Assembly (NCBI RefSeq): GCF_005765165.1
Contig: NZ_VCIW01000009.1
Coordinates: forward strand, 62,001-126,000
From: Paenibacillus antri
GTDB taxonomy: Bacteria > Bacillota > Bacilli > Paenibacillales > YIM-B00363
Reading direction: 5' to 3'
DNA: 64,000 nucleotides
The translations under genes and the position numbers were made by a program. The stretch's first letter is position 1, and every line of letters begins with the position of its first letter. Positions 17,257 to 25,652 of this stretch are shown here, one piece after another. Under the pieces are notes generated by a model that was not told where the DNA came from, searched no databases, and worked only from the letters and a program-made list of their open reading frames with translations.

Positions 17257-18918
17257 ATGAAAAACGTGGAGAAGTACGCCAGAGGATATTTTATGCCTCC
17301 CCGGCAGAGTCTGAAGTGGGCGCAGAAAGAGTATATTACCGAAGCGCCGATCTGGTGCAGCGTCGACCTTCGGGACGGCAACCAGGCCCTCATCGTGCCG
17401 ATGAACCTGGAGGAGAAGCTGGAGTACTTCCAGATGCTCGTGGATATCGGGTTCAAAGAAATCGAGGTCGGGTTCCCGGCTGCGTCCGAGACGGAATTCA
17501 CGTTCCTGCGGACGCTGATCGAACAAAACCTGATCCCGGACGACGTCACCATTCAGGTATTGACCCAGTCGCGAGAGCATATCATTCGGAAAACGTTCGA
17601 GTCGCTCCAAGGCGCCAAACGAGCGGTCGTTCATCTGTACAACTCGACATCCTTGGCTCAGCGGGAGCAGGTGTTCCGCAAGTCGAAGCAAGAGATCGTC
17701 GATATCGCCGTGGAAGGCGCGAAGCTGTTCCTCGAATGCGCGAACGAAACCGAAGGGAACTTCCAGTTCCAATATTCGCCGGAGAGCTTCACGGGGACGG
17801 AGATCGACTTCGCGCTCGACATTTGCAACGCGGTGCTCGACGTGTGGAAGCCGACGCCGGACAACAAGGTGATCATCAACTTGCCTTCTACGGTGCAGAT
17901 GTCGATGCCGCACGTCTACGCGAGCCAGATCGAATACATGAGCGAGAATATGAAGTACCGCGAAAATGTGATCCTGTCGCTCCACCCGCATAACGACCGG
18001 GGCACGGGCGTCTCCGATGCGGAGCTCGGCATGCTGGCGGGCGGTCAACGGGTGGAAGGCACGTTGTTCGGCAACGGCGAGCGCACGGGGAACGTAGACA
18101 TCGTCACGCTCGCGCTGAACATGTACTCGCACGGCGTCGATCCGAAGCTGGACTTCCACAATCTCCCTGAGATTCTGAAGGTGTACGAACGGCTGACGAG
18201 AATGCGCGTCGGCGAGCGCCAGCCGTACGGCGGAGAGCTTGTATTCACGGCGTTCTCCGGTTCGCATCAGGATGCGATCGCGAAGGGGATGAAATGGCGG
18301 GAGGAACAAAACCCGCCGCATTGGAGCGTGCCGTATCTCCCGATCGACCCGCACGACATCGGCCGGGAATACGAAGGCGACATCATCCGCATCAACAGCC
18401 AGTCCGGCAAGGGCGGCGTCGCGTACATCCTTCAGCAGAAGTACGGGCTCGACCTGCCGCAGGGCATGCGGGAAAGCCTCGGCTACCGGGTGAAGGACGT
18501 CTCCGACAAGCTGCAGAAGGAGCTGGTGGCGGAAGAGATTTTCTCGATCTTCAAGGAATCGTTCGTTAACGTGAACGAGCCGGTCTCCTTCGTCCGTTAC
18601 CACTTCGATAAGAGCGACGACTATCGCACGATCGTGACGGTGCGGATCGACGGCGAGCTGAAAGAGCTCGAGGGCAACGGCAACGGAAGACTGGACGCGA
18701 TCAGCAATGCGCTGCAGGCGAATGCGGGCATTTCGTTTTCCAACTTGATCTATAAGGAACATGCCTTGGAAATCGGCTCGGGCTCGCAGGCCATCTCCTA
18801 TATCGGCATTACCGACGCGAACGGAACCATGCATTGGGGCTCCGGCGTGGACGCGGACATCATGACCTCGTCCGTCAAAGCGCTGTTCAGCGCCGTCAAC
18901 AACATGGTACGCCGGTAG
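17257..18918 (+). CDS. leuA: 2-isopropylmalate synthase, long form (LeuA2 type), 553 aa
   Basis: Condenses acetyl-CoA with 2-oxoisovalerate, the committed step to leucine. The HMG-CoA-lyase-like barrel has SVDLRDGNQAL and the metal-binding LSLHPHNDRGTG, with TLFGNGERTGNVD. The C-terminal part (about 430-550) is the regulatory LeuA dimer domain. At about 550 residues and starting MKNVEKYARGYFMPPRQSLK it belongs to the type found as one form in some Bacillales and actinobacteria. AGGAAGGGTGA lies before the ATG. Confidence 0.93.
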   Translation: MKNVEKYARGYFMPPRQSLKWAQKEYITEAPIWCSVDLRDGNQALIVPMNLEEKLEYFQMLVDIGFKEIEVGFPAASETEFTFLRTLIEQNLIPDDVTIQVLTQSREHIIRKTFESLQGAKRAVVHLYNSTSLAQREQVFRKSKQEIVDIAVEGAKLFLECANETEGNFQFQYSPESFTGTEIDFALDICNAVLDVWKPTPDNKVIINLPSTVQMSMPHVYASQIEYMSENMKYRENVILSLHPHNDRGTGVSDAELGMLAGGQRVEGTLFGNGERTGNVDIVTLALNMYSHGVDPKLDFHNLPEILKVYERLTRMRVGERQPYGGELVFTAFSGSHQDAIAKGMKWREEQNPPHWSVPYLPIDPHDIGREYEGDIIRINSQSGKGGVAYILQQKYGLDLPQGMRESLGYRVKDVSDKLQKELVAEEIFSIFKESFVNVNEPVSFVRYHFDKSDDYRTIVTVRIDGELKELEGNGNGRLDAISNALQANAGISFSNLIYKEHALEIGSGSQAISYIGITDANGTMHWGSGVDADIMTSSVKALFSAVNNMVRR

Positions 18919-18953
18919 ACCGAACGGTTGGTTGAGCCGTAATCGTTTCAATA

Positions 18954-18984
18954 GGGACCGCAAGGCAGGATGCTTTGCGGTCCC
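18954..18984 (+). terminator. Hairpin after leuA
   Basis: GGGACCGCAA pairs with TTGCGGTCCC around a loop of about 11 nt; no T run follows. A second inverted repeat, AAACCTAT-AGCGATG-ATAGGTTT (19022-19044), lies between it and leuB and could be an operator. Confidence 0.5.
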
Positions 18985-19120
18985 TTGGCGTACGGGGGAG
19001 CGAAATCGTGTCGAATAGGCCAAACCTATAGCGATGATAGGTTTCATATTCTTCACAAATAAGCGGAAGTATGTTACAACCGAACTATGCATATTACAAT
19101 AGAAACGAGGAATCCAGATC

Positions 19121-20200
19121 ATGGCTGAGACGAAGAAAATTGCGGTCATCGCCGGCGACGGCATCGGGCCGGAGGTCGTAGCGGAAGCGATTAAAGTGAT
19201 CCGCAAGACGGAAGAGGTATTCGGCTACAAGTTCGAGTTCGAGCACGGCTTGTTCGGCGGCATCGCCATCGACGAGCGCGGCACGCCGCTCCCGGACGAC
19301 ACGCTGCAGCTGTGCAAGAACGCCGACGCGGTGCTGCTCGGCGCCGTAGGCGGCCCGAAGTGGGACAACAACCCGAAGGAACTGCGTCCGGAGACGGGCC
19401 TGCTCGGCATTCGCAAGGCGCTTGGCTTGTTCTCGAACCTGCGTCCGGCGTTCGTATTCGACTGCTTGATCGAAGCGTCGACGATTAAGGAAGAAGTGCT
19501 TCGCGGCACGGACTTGATCGTCGTGCGCGAGCTGACGGGCGGCATCTACTTCGGCGAGAAGTTCCGCCGCGAAGGGCCGAACGGTCAAGAAGCGGTCGAT
19601 ACGTGCGTGTACAGCGTGCCGGAAGTCGAGCGCATCGCGCGCCAGGCGTTCGAGATCGCGATGAAGCGCGGCAAACGATTGGCGTCCGTCGACAAGGCGA
19701 ACGTCCTCGAATCGTCCCGCCTGTGGCGCGAGACGGTCATCCGCATCGCTGCGGATTACCCGGAAGTCGAGCTCGAGCACGTGCTCGTCGACAATTGCGC
19801 AATGCAGCTGCTGCGCCGTCCGACGAGCTTCGACGTTATCGTCACCGAGAACATGTTCGGCGACATTCTTTCCGACGAAGCGGCGATGCTGACGGGGTCG
19901 ATCGGCATGCTGTCGTCGGCGTCGATGGGCGAAGGCAGCTTCGGCTTGTACGAGCCGGTGCACGGCTCCGCGCCGGACATCGCCGGCCAAGGCATCGCGA
20001 ACCCGATCGCGACGATTCTTTCCGTGGCGCTCATGTTCCGCCTGACGTTCGGCTACGAGGACGCGGCGAGCGCGATCGAAGCCGCCGTGAAGTCGGTGCT
20101 CGACGCCGGCCACCGCACGGGCGATATCGCCGTCGACAAGTCGAAGGCGATCGGCACGGTCGCGATGGGCGACCTGATCGCCGCAGCGATCGCGAAGTAA
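19121..20200 (+). CDS. leuB: 3-isopropylmalate dehydrogenase, 359 aa
   Basis: NAD-dependent oxidative decarboxylation of 3-isopropylmalate in leucine synthesis. It shows [34 protein letters not shown], the substrate Lys/Tyr region and [29 protein letters not shown] precedes ATG 19121. It stands 200 bp from leuA with possible own expression signals, and leuC and leuD, the intermediate steps, are not adjacent. Confidence 0.97.
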   Translation: MAETKKIAVIAGDGIGPEVVAEAIKVIRKTEEVFGYKFEFEHGLFGGIAIDERGTPLPDDTLQLCKNADAVLLGAVGGPKWDNNPKELRPETGLLGIRKALGLFSNLRPAFVFDCLIEASTIKEEVLRGTDLIVVRELTGGIYFGEKFRREGPNGQEAVDTCVYSVPEVERIARQAFEIAMKRGKRLASVDKANVLESSRLWRETVIRIAADYPEVELEHVLVDNCAMQLLRRPTSFDVIVTENMFGDILSDEAAMLTGSIGMLSSASMGEGSFGLYEPVHGSAPDIAGQGIANPIATILSVALMFRLTFGYEDAASAIEAAVKSVLDAGHRTGDIAVDKSKAIGTVAMGDLIAAAIAK

Positions 20201-20220
20201 GGCATACTCGCAAGAACGAA

Positions 20221-20256
20221 ACCGGTCGGGCCTTCGCGCCCGGCCGGTTTTTTTTG
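20221..20256 (+). terminator. Terminator of leuB
   Basis: ACCGGTCGGGCC and a complementary GCCCGGCCGGT close a short loop, followed by eight T. Confidence 0.92.
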
Positions 20257-20316
20257 CGTTCGTTGTCGCCGTATTCTCCAACGAAGTCATCTATCTTGGG
20301 CGTAGCGAAAGGGAAT

Positions 20317-20370
20317 GGTGTCAAAATTTGAACAGTTCGCCGCGATGGTATCAAATTTTGAGCAATTCGC
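20317..20370. repeat. Two 24-bp direct repeats spaced at 30 bp
   Basis: GGTGTCAAAATTTGAACAGT(TCGC) at 20317 recurs as GGTATCAAATTTTGAGCAAT(TCGC) at 20347 with four mismatches in 24 bases. Each holds a palindromic core (CAAAATTTG / CAAATTTTG). The surrounding 20257-20685 stretch has no gene. It also contains GGGAAAGGAGGATAAGAG and GGGGGAGCTTTCC motifs that weakly recall the repeat at 10831. Confidence 0.55.
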
Positions 20371-20556
20371 GGAAACAAAGGCGGAGTAGGTAATGTGAAA
20401 TGCGGCTCAGCCCGGGTTCTCGGCGAAATGGATCGGGTTGGCGGCAGCGAGGGGAGCCGCGGGAAAGGAGGATAAGAGTCTTCGGAGCGAGTGGGCGGAA
20501 GGGGGAGCTTTCCGGAGCCAGGAGGAGGATTAGGCCGCTCGTTGGCGGAGAAGTCT

Positions 20557-20571
20557 GATCATGATTATCAT
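20557..20571. promoter_or_regulatory. Fur/PerR-type 7-1-7 operator
   Basis: TGATCATGATTATCA differs from the 7-1-7 Fur-family consensus TGATAATNATTATCA by a single base. It lies 27 bp upstream of the -35 box of the peroxiredoxin promoter. It fits Fur better than the PerR form TTATAATNATTATAA, although PerR is the usual regulator of peroxiredoxins. Confidence 0.6.
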
Positions 20572-20597
20572 CATTCTAATTTAATAATCGCTATACA

Positions 20598-20626
20598 TTG
20601 ACTTCAATTTCCACCGGTGATAAGAT
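20598..20626 (+). promoter_or_regulatory. Peroxiredoxin promoter
   Basis: TTGACT (20598-20603), 17-bp spacer, TAAGAT (20621-20626); the start of transcription would be near 20633. Confidence 0.7.
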
Positions 20627-20685
20627 AATTTTTGTGAGTTTAGACAAGCTCGGCTAAATAAAAATCATCGGTAGGAGGAATCCCC

Positions 20686-21234
20686 ATGGCAGAACGTTTG
20701 GTAGGCAAGAAGGCGCCGGATTTTACAATGGAGACGGCCCTCGGCAACGGCAAAGAGTTCGGCAAAGTTTCCTTGTCCGACTATAAGGGCAAGTGGCTCG
20801 TATTTTTCTTCTATCCGCTCGATTTCACGTTCGTATGCCCGACGGAAATCACGGCTCTTAGCGACGCGGCTGCGGAGTTCAGAGACTACGATTGCGAAAT
20901 CCTCGGCGCGAGCACGGACAGCAAGCATTCCCACCGCGCATGGATCAACACGCCGCGCGACCAGAACGGTCTCGGCGAGCTGAGCTACCCGCTGGCGTCC
21001 GACATTCATAAGTCGGTCGCGGAAGCGTACGGCGTCCTGAACGAAGAAGAAGGCATCGCGCTTCGCGGCCTGTTCATCATCGATCCGGAAGGCGTCGTGA
21101 AGTACCAAGTCGTTACGGACGACAACGTCGGCCGCAGCGTAGAAGAGACGCTTCGCATCCTTCAAGCGCTCCAATCCGGCGGATTGTGCGCAGCGAACTG
21201 GAAGCCGGGCCAGAAGCACCTTACGGCTCAATAA
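20686..21234 (+). CDS. Typical 2-Cys peroxiredoxin (AhpC/Prx1 type), 182 aa
   Basis: A cytoplasmic thiol peroxidase that reduces hydrogen peroxide and organic peroxides. The peroxidatic Cys51 sits in FYPLDFTFVCPTEITAL and the resolving Cys168 in SGGLCAANWKPG, so the dimeric 2-Cys cycle is intact. GGAGGAATCCCC precedes the ATG. It is a single gene with its own promoter, Fur-family box and tandem terminators. No AhpF lies next to it, so the reductant is probably thioredoxin or an AhpF encoded elsewhere. Confidence 0.95.
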   Translation: MAERLVGKKAPDFTMETALGNGKEFGKVSLSDYKGKWLVFFFYPLDFTFVCPTEITALSDAAAEFRDYDCEILGASTDSKHSHRAWINTPRDQNGLGELSYPLASDIHKSVAEAYGVLNEEEGIALRGLFIIDPEGVVKYQVVTDDNVGRSVEETLRILQALQSGGLCAANWKPGQKHLTAQ

Positions 21235-21253
21235 GCAGCACGTTCGAACCCCG

Positions 21254-21285
21254 AACTCCGACGGCATCATCGCTGTCGGAGTTTT
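21254..21285 (+). terminator. First terminator after the peroxiredoxin gene
   Basis: AACTCCGAC and GTCGGAGTT form a stem followed by a short T run. Confidence 0.75.
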
Positions 21286-21332
21286 GTGCGCTTGGCGGCG
21301 CATCTTGAGGTGCGTCGTCGCGAGTCGGAACT

Positions 21333-21370
21333 GAAGCCCCGTTCATGGCGGTCCATGAGCGGGGCTTTAT
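21333..21370 (+). terminator. Second hairpin terminator
   Basis: AAGCCCCG...CGGGGCTT with inner CATGG/CCATG stem, followed by TTTAT. It isolates the island regulators that follow. Confidence 0.7.
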
Positions 21371-21506
21371 GTATATATCAGGAGAATATAAGCATAAGAA
21401 TCACATAGCCTGACCTTTTTATTAATGCTTTATGATATACTCACTGGAAAGAAGATTCTTCCATATCTGTGCATCCCGGTAATCATGGGTCGAGAGGGGA
21501 AGATAC

Positions 21507-22421
21507 ATGCGTATATCTCCGATTTATCAGGAAGCGCCGCATCATCTCAGGCGGATCGATGAACATTTCCACATTAGCCTGACCCGAAATGAAGTGATCC
21601 GAACGCCGCTTCATCACCATGAATTTGTCGAGCTGGCTTTCGTGACGGATGGGGACGGCGTCGAAACCGTCAACGGCATCGACCATCGCTTACGTCAAGG
21701 AACCGCCACCTTTCTTCTCCCGCATCATATCCACCAAATTCACTCCACGTCCAACGCGCCGATTCGCAAATATTGCTGCATGTTCAATCTCGACCTGTTT
21801 TCCCGTTCCGCGGAGGACGCCGAGCTGTTCGCCATGCTGCTGCAGGTCGGCACGACGATTCCTTCCTGGGCGGATATCGGTCCCGGACAAATCAACCGTA
21901 TACAAATGCTGTTCGAACATATGAAGGAAGAGCTTCACGGTCCCGCAGCCATCGGTCAGCCGCTGTTGATTCGGGCGAAGCTGACGGAAGCGCTGCTGCT
22001 GTTTATGAGAGCGGCTTGCGGGGACGGGAGACAAATTCAAGAACGGATCCCTCCCGCCGATCGCAACGACGGATTGATCCAGACGACGTTTTGGTCCATT
22101 CTCGGATACATTCGCGTTCATTACCATGAACCGTTCACCCTTCGGGAGCTGGCGGAGCGATTTCACATGAGCGCCCCCCACATTAGCCGTTCGTTTAAAC
22201 GGCATTTAGGATACAGCTTTATGGACTATGTTCATTTGCTTCGAACGAATAACGCCGCGAGCCTGCTCTCCACCACGACAATGTCCGTTACCGATATTGC
22301 AGTTTCCGTAGGCTTCGATTCGCTCCGCACCTTTTCCCGAGTATTTCGGGAGATCTATAGACAGACGCCAAGCGAATACCGCAAAGCGTCACATATAAAG
22401 CCTATGGAGGGAGTGGAATGA
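21507..22421 (+). CDS. AraC-family transcriptional regulator with cupin domain, 304 aa
   Basis: The N-terminal cupin-like sensor (LHHHEFVELAFVTDGDGVET) would bind a small carbohydrate-type ligand. The C-terminal AraC double helix-turn-helix is complete (FTLRELAERFHMSAPHISRS, then MSVTDIAVSVGFDSLRTFSR...TPSEYR). GAGAGGGGAAG precedes ATG 21507. Its stop codon abuts the start of the next regulator, so the two are co-expressed. It probably controls the neighbouring transporter or the divergent enzyme genes. Confidence 0.92.
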   Translation: MRISPIYQEAPHHLRRIDEHFHISLTRNEVIRTPLHHHEFVELAFVTDGDGVETVNGIDHRLRQGTATFLLPHHIHQIHSTSNAPIRKYCCMFNLDLFSRSAEDAELFAMLLQVGTTIPSWADIGPGQINRIQMLFEHMKEELHGPAAIGQPLLIRAKLTEALLLFMRAACGDGRQIQERIPPADRNDGLIQTTFWSILGYIRVHYHEPFTLRELAERFHMSAPHISRSFKRHLGYSFMDYVHLLRTNNAASLLSTTTMSVTDIAVSVGFDSLRTFSRVFREIYRQTPSEYRKASHIKPMEGVE

Positions 22422-24725
22422 ATGAGGGAGCGGTTTCGGTTCCTGCGTCATTGGACCTTTAAGCGAAAACTGATGGTATTCTCACTGCTTATTAGCACGG
22501 TACCGGTCATCATGCTGGGGATCGTCTCGGCATACCTATCCGGGAAAAGTATTCAGGAGGAAACCGACCGCAACCACCAGATCATTCTACGGCAGGTTCA
22601 ACGCCAAATCGATAACATCTTAGTCGGATTGGATACGTTATCTTTGCAGCTGGCCAATGACCCGGTCATCGCTAGATCGATGGAGCGGGGCATCTCCATG
22701 GAAGAGCTGGAAACGCTGGAGGCCACGCTCGAGATGCTGGAAAGCGTTCGCCTTTACCGCAGCTACAACGGGTCGATTTCAAACCTGTCGCTGATTTACG
22801 AGAAATACGGTCAGGTGTATTCAAGTCAGCACGGCGTGCTGAAGCTGCCCGATTTTCCTTATGCGGAGCTGCTCAAGACGGAAATGGGTAACACCGCCGG
22901 ATCGTTCATCATCCCTCCGAATACCTATGCCGGGCAAAACGAATATCTGATCATGCGTCCGGTCAGCTCCGACAAGAGCGTCCGGCCGATCGGCCGAGTG
23001 GTTCTTCATATCAAGCTATCGCTCATCTACGAAGCTTTCCATTCGGCAGATTTGGGTGCCGATCGCGAGCTTCTGGCCATTGACGGCGAAGGAAGGATCG
23101 CGATCAGCTCGAACCCGGAAGAAATCGGCACGCGGCTGCCGCAGACAAGCGATCTGTATCGTTACTGGAAACATCCGACCGCATCGCTCTACCGTCTTAA
23201 CGGGGAGGAGCATCATCTTTCCTTGCAGCAATCGTCGTACAACCATTGGGCTTATATTGCTGTAACGCCGCTGAAGGAAACAACGGCCAAATCGGATCAA
23301 ATTCGATTTTTGACCGGGGTGATCGTCTGCTGCATCATCCTTCTGTGGATGCTGATTGCTTTGCTCGGGTCAAGAAAGCTGTACCGTCCGATTCACATGC
23401 TGTTTGCCCGGCTTTCGGTCGGAGACCGCGGGAAAGGGGACTTGAAGCTCCTCGGCGATTATATCGATAACATAGTTCACAACAACACCCGTTTACAGGA
23501 TCGGTGGAACGAGCAGCTGCCGAATCTGAAGGACAATGCGCTGCTGAAGCTGCTTAGAGGCGACATGAGCGAGCGGGAATACGATGCGATAGCGGATCCG
23601 TATTCGATATCGCTGGAGGGGACCTGTTTTTATGTGTGCGTTTTGAAAATCGACGATCCGATCGTTTATCGGCGGAGCTTTCAGGCTAAAGACCGGACAT
23701 TGGTTACCTATGCGTTCACCAGATTAGTCGAGGAAATTAGCAGGGAAATGGAAAGCTGCGAGGTCGTCGTTCCTGTCCCCGGTCAGGTTGTCATCCTCCT
23801 CGGCGCCTACGAGGAGGGCGGGGATCCGCGCGAAAGAATGGTCGAGCTATGCGATATGATTCGTTGTAAAGTGAGCGGGCATTTCAACGTTTCGATCACG
23901 GCGGCCGTCAGCGAGGGAATTCCCTCCATAGCCGACATTCCTCATGCTTATGAGCAGGCGCTCCAGCTGTTGCGCAACCGGCCTTTACTCGGGCATGGCA
24001 TCACGCTAACTTCGGAAAGCGTCGAGCATCCGGCGTCCGTCCACGAATATACCCAATCGTTTATCCAAAGCCAGAAGGCCATCGTAGCCAGCATTACGAA
24101 CCATCAAGTCGAGCTTGCCGGCGAGTATTTCATAAATATGACGGATGAGGCTTCACGTTATTTCGTCACCTTCGAGAGCATGATCGGCATGCTTGTTTTC
24201 TTGCTAGGGGATATCGAAGAGGCCATCCGCCGCAAAGGCTATGAGCTTAGCGCCTGGCTGGAGGACGACCTGTACCGGTCGCTTTACGCGGCCCGGGATC
24301 TCCATGAGGCGAAAGACTGGTTCGTGGGTCGGCTGTTTCCAGTCATTCAACAACGCCTTCGTCAGACGGCCGCCGGGGAAGCAAGCGGTTCAGACAAGCG
24401 GCATATGCTGATCGAGCAGGTCATCGCCTATATTCACGAGCATTTCGAAAAGGATTTGTCGCTTCAGCAGATTGCCGATCACTTCGGCTGTTCGTCGTTT
24501 CAATTAAGTCGATTATTTAAAGAATACAAGCAAATCAACTTTGTGGAATATTTAATTCGTTATCGAATGGAAAAAGCGAAGGAGTGGCTGGTTCACACCG
24601 ATCAATCGATTAAAGAAATTACGGAGCGGCTCCGTTATACGACGACGCAAAATTTCTCGCGCGTATTTAAACAAATTACCGGTATGCCTCCCGGTAATTA
24701 CCGGAGCATGCACCGCAACAACTGA
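22422..24725 (+). CDS. Membrane-bound AraC-type regulator (YesN/YtdP-like), 767 aa
   Basis: A one-component sensor with TM1 at about 15-35 (MVFSLLISTVPVIMLGIVSA), an extracellular sensor of about 260 residues and TM2 at about 297-317 (LTGVIVCCIILLWMLIALLG). A cytoplasmic linker leads to a C-terminal AraC DNA-binding domain (LSLQQIADHFGCSSFQLSRL...YTTTQNFSRVFKQITGMPPG). Such proteins usually sit beside LplA/LplB/YtcP-type sugar importers in Paenibacillus, as here. The ATG follows the TGA of the first regulator without a gap. Confidence 0.92.
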   Translation: MRERFRFLRHWTFKRKLMVFSLLISTVPVIMLGIVSAYLSGKSIQEETDRNHQIILRQVQRQIDNILVGLDTLSLQLANDPVIARSMERGISMEELETLEATLEMLESVRLYRSYNGSISNLSLIYEKYGQVYSSQHGVLKLPDFPYAELLKTEMGNTAGSFIIPPNTYAGQNEYLIMRPVSSDKSVRPIGRVVLHIKLSLIYEAFHSADLGADRELLAIDGEGRIAISSNPEEIGTRLPQTSDLYRYWKHPTASLYRLNGEEHHLSLQQSSYNHWAYIAVTPLKETTAKSDQIRFLTGVIVCCIILLWMLIALLGSRKLYRPIHMLFARLSVGDRGKGDLKLLGDYIDNIVHNNTRLQDRWNEQLPNLKDNALLKLLRGDMSEREYDAIADPYSISLEGTCFYVCVLKIDDPIVYRRSFQAKDRTLVTYAFTRLVEEISREMESCEVVVPVPGQVVILLGAYEEGGDPRERMVELCDMIRCKVSGHFNVSITAAVSEGIPSIADIPHAYEQALQLLRNRPLLGHGITLTSESVEHPASVHEYTQSFIQSQKAIVASITNHQVELAGEYFINMTDEASRYFVTFESMIGMLVFLLGDIEEAIRRKGYELSAWLEDDLYRSLYAARDLHEAKDWFVGRLFPVIQQRLRQTAAGEASGSDKRHMLIEQVIAYIHEHFEKDLSLQQIADHFGCSSFQLSRLFKEYKQINFVEYLIRYRMEKAKEWLVHTDQSIKEITERLRYTTTQNFSRVFKQITGMPPGNYRSMHRNN

Positions 24726-24736
24726 ATCGAACGCCA

Positions 24737-24782
24737 AAGATCCCCCTCCCTCCAATTGTAAATTGGCGGAGGGGGATCTTTG
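24737..24782. terminator. Bidirectional terminator
   Basis: AAAGATCCCCCTCC...GGAGGGGGATCTTT with inner CCAATT/AATTGG lies between convergent genes. It has A and T tracts on both sides. Confidence 0.85.
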
Positions 24783-25652
24783 TTAGCGGGACGATAAGGG
24801 CACAAGCCGAAGCGCGTTTTCCGAATAAATTTTGGCCAGTACCGGCTTGGGAAGGTCTAACGATTCCAAAAGCTCTTGATGGATATTGTCGAAATCATCT
24901 CTTCCGTAAATGACGCGGTCCTGAAATTCAATCAGAAATCGCTTCGTGAATTCCGGATCGCGGCTTAATGCGCGATGACCGGACCCGGCGGAGATTTCAC
25001 AATACAGGTTCGGGTATTTGCGCATCATCTCGACGATTTTGCCGCCGGGGAGCACCGGACCTTCGGGGTAAGCAGCCTTATCGTATTGATCGTCTCCGGA
25101 AAGATGTGCCCAGAAGCCCGGCGCATGGCCGAAGAAGTTTGTCGCGGGGCAAGCCGCAACCGCTCTTTCGAAGGCTTCGATGCCGCCGCCGTACCACCAA
25201 TTGGGGCGGGGATACCGATTGCCGGTATCGAATTCGTAGTCGATGTGCACGATCACCGGCAAGCCGCGTTCGCCGCAGAAGCGGTACATGCGGATCGCAT
25301 CGGGATTGTCGTACATCATTCGCAGCTTGAGCTCTCCGTAAACCCGCACGCCGTACAGATCGATCGCCGCTTCCAACCGGTCGATCGCATCCGGCCGCCG
25401 CGGGTCGGGCGCATATCCGATCACGAACCGATCCGGATGGCGCCTGGCATATTCCACGCACCTTCGATGAGAAATCGGGCCGTCCGGTCCGGAATCGGGA
25501 ATGACCCGGCGATACCTTGGATCGTATTCATCCTCGGGGCATTCCCAGCTTAACATCCAAGCGACGTCGATGTGATACCGGTCCATATTTTCCAAGACCT
25601 TATCAACGGAATGCCCGTACCAATCCGGGTGGTTATGCGCATCGATGATCAT
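24783..25652 (-). CDS. Amidohydrolase-2-type TIM-barrel hydrolase, 289 aa
   Basis: A metal-dependent hydrolase or decarboxylase-like protein of the amidohydrolase-2 group. It begins MIIDAHNHPDWYG (H-x-H metal site) and has VIVHIDYEFDTG, FGHAPGFWAHL and an Asp loop YGRDDFDN, matching the barrel-end ligands of this group. The frame is open further upstream, but ATG 25652 overlaps the aminotransferase stop (ATGA) and gives the standard N-terminus. The substrate is unknown. Coupling to a DegT-type aminotransferase and proximity to a sugar importer suggest an amino-sugar or cyclitol lactone or amide. Confidence 0.82.
   Translation of the reverse strand: MIIDAHNHPDWYGHSVDKVLENMDRYHIDVAWMLSWECPEDEYDPRYRRVIPDSGPDGPISHRRCVEYARRHPDRFVIGYAPDPRRPDAIDRLEAAIDLYGVRVYGELKLRMMYDNPDAIRMYRFCGERGLPVIVHIDYEFDTGNRYPRPNWWYGGGIEAFERAVAACPATNFFGHAPGFWAHLSGDDQYDKAAYPEGPVLPGGKIVEMMRKYPNLYCEISAGSGHRALSRDPEFTKRFLIEFQDRVIYGRDDFDNIHQELLESLDLPKPVLAKIYSENALRLVPLSSR

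Noticed and set aside
17086-19206. 706-codon minus-strand frame opposite leuA
   Set aside because: Antisense shadow of a clear leuA plus its T-box; composition is Arg/His/Val-rich and no ribosome binding site is seen.
20401-20545. A third copy of the F-F-R-R repeat
   Set aside because: Only isolated GGGAAAGGAGG and GGGGGAGCTTTCC motifs are present. The box order and spacing are not kept.
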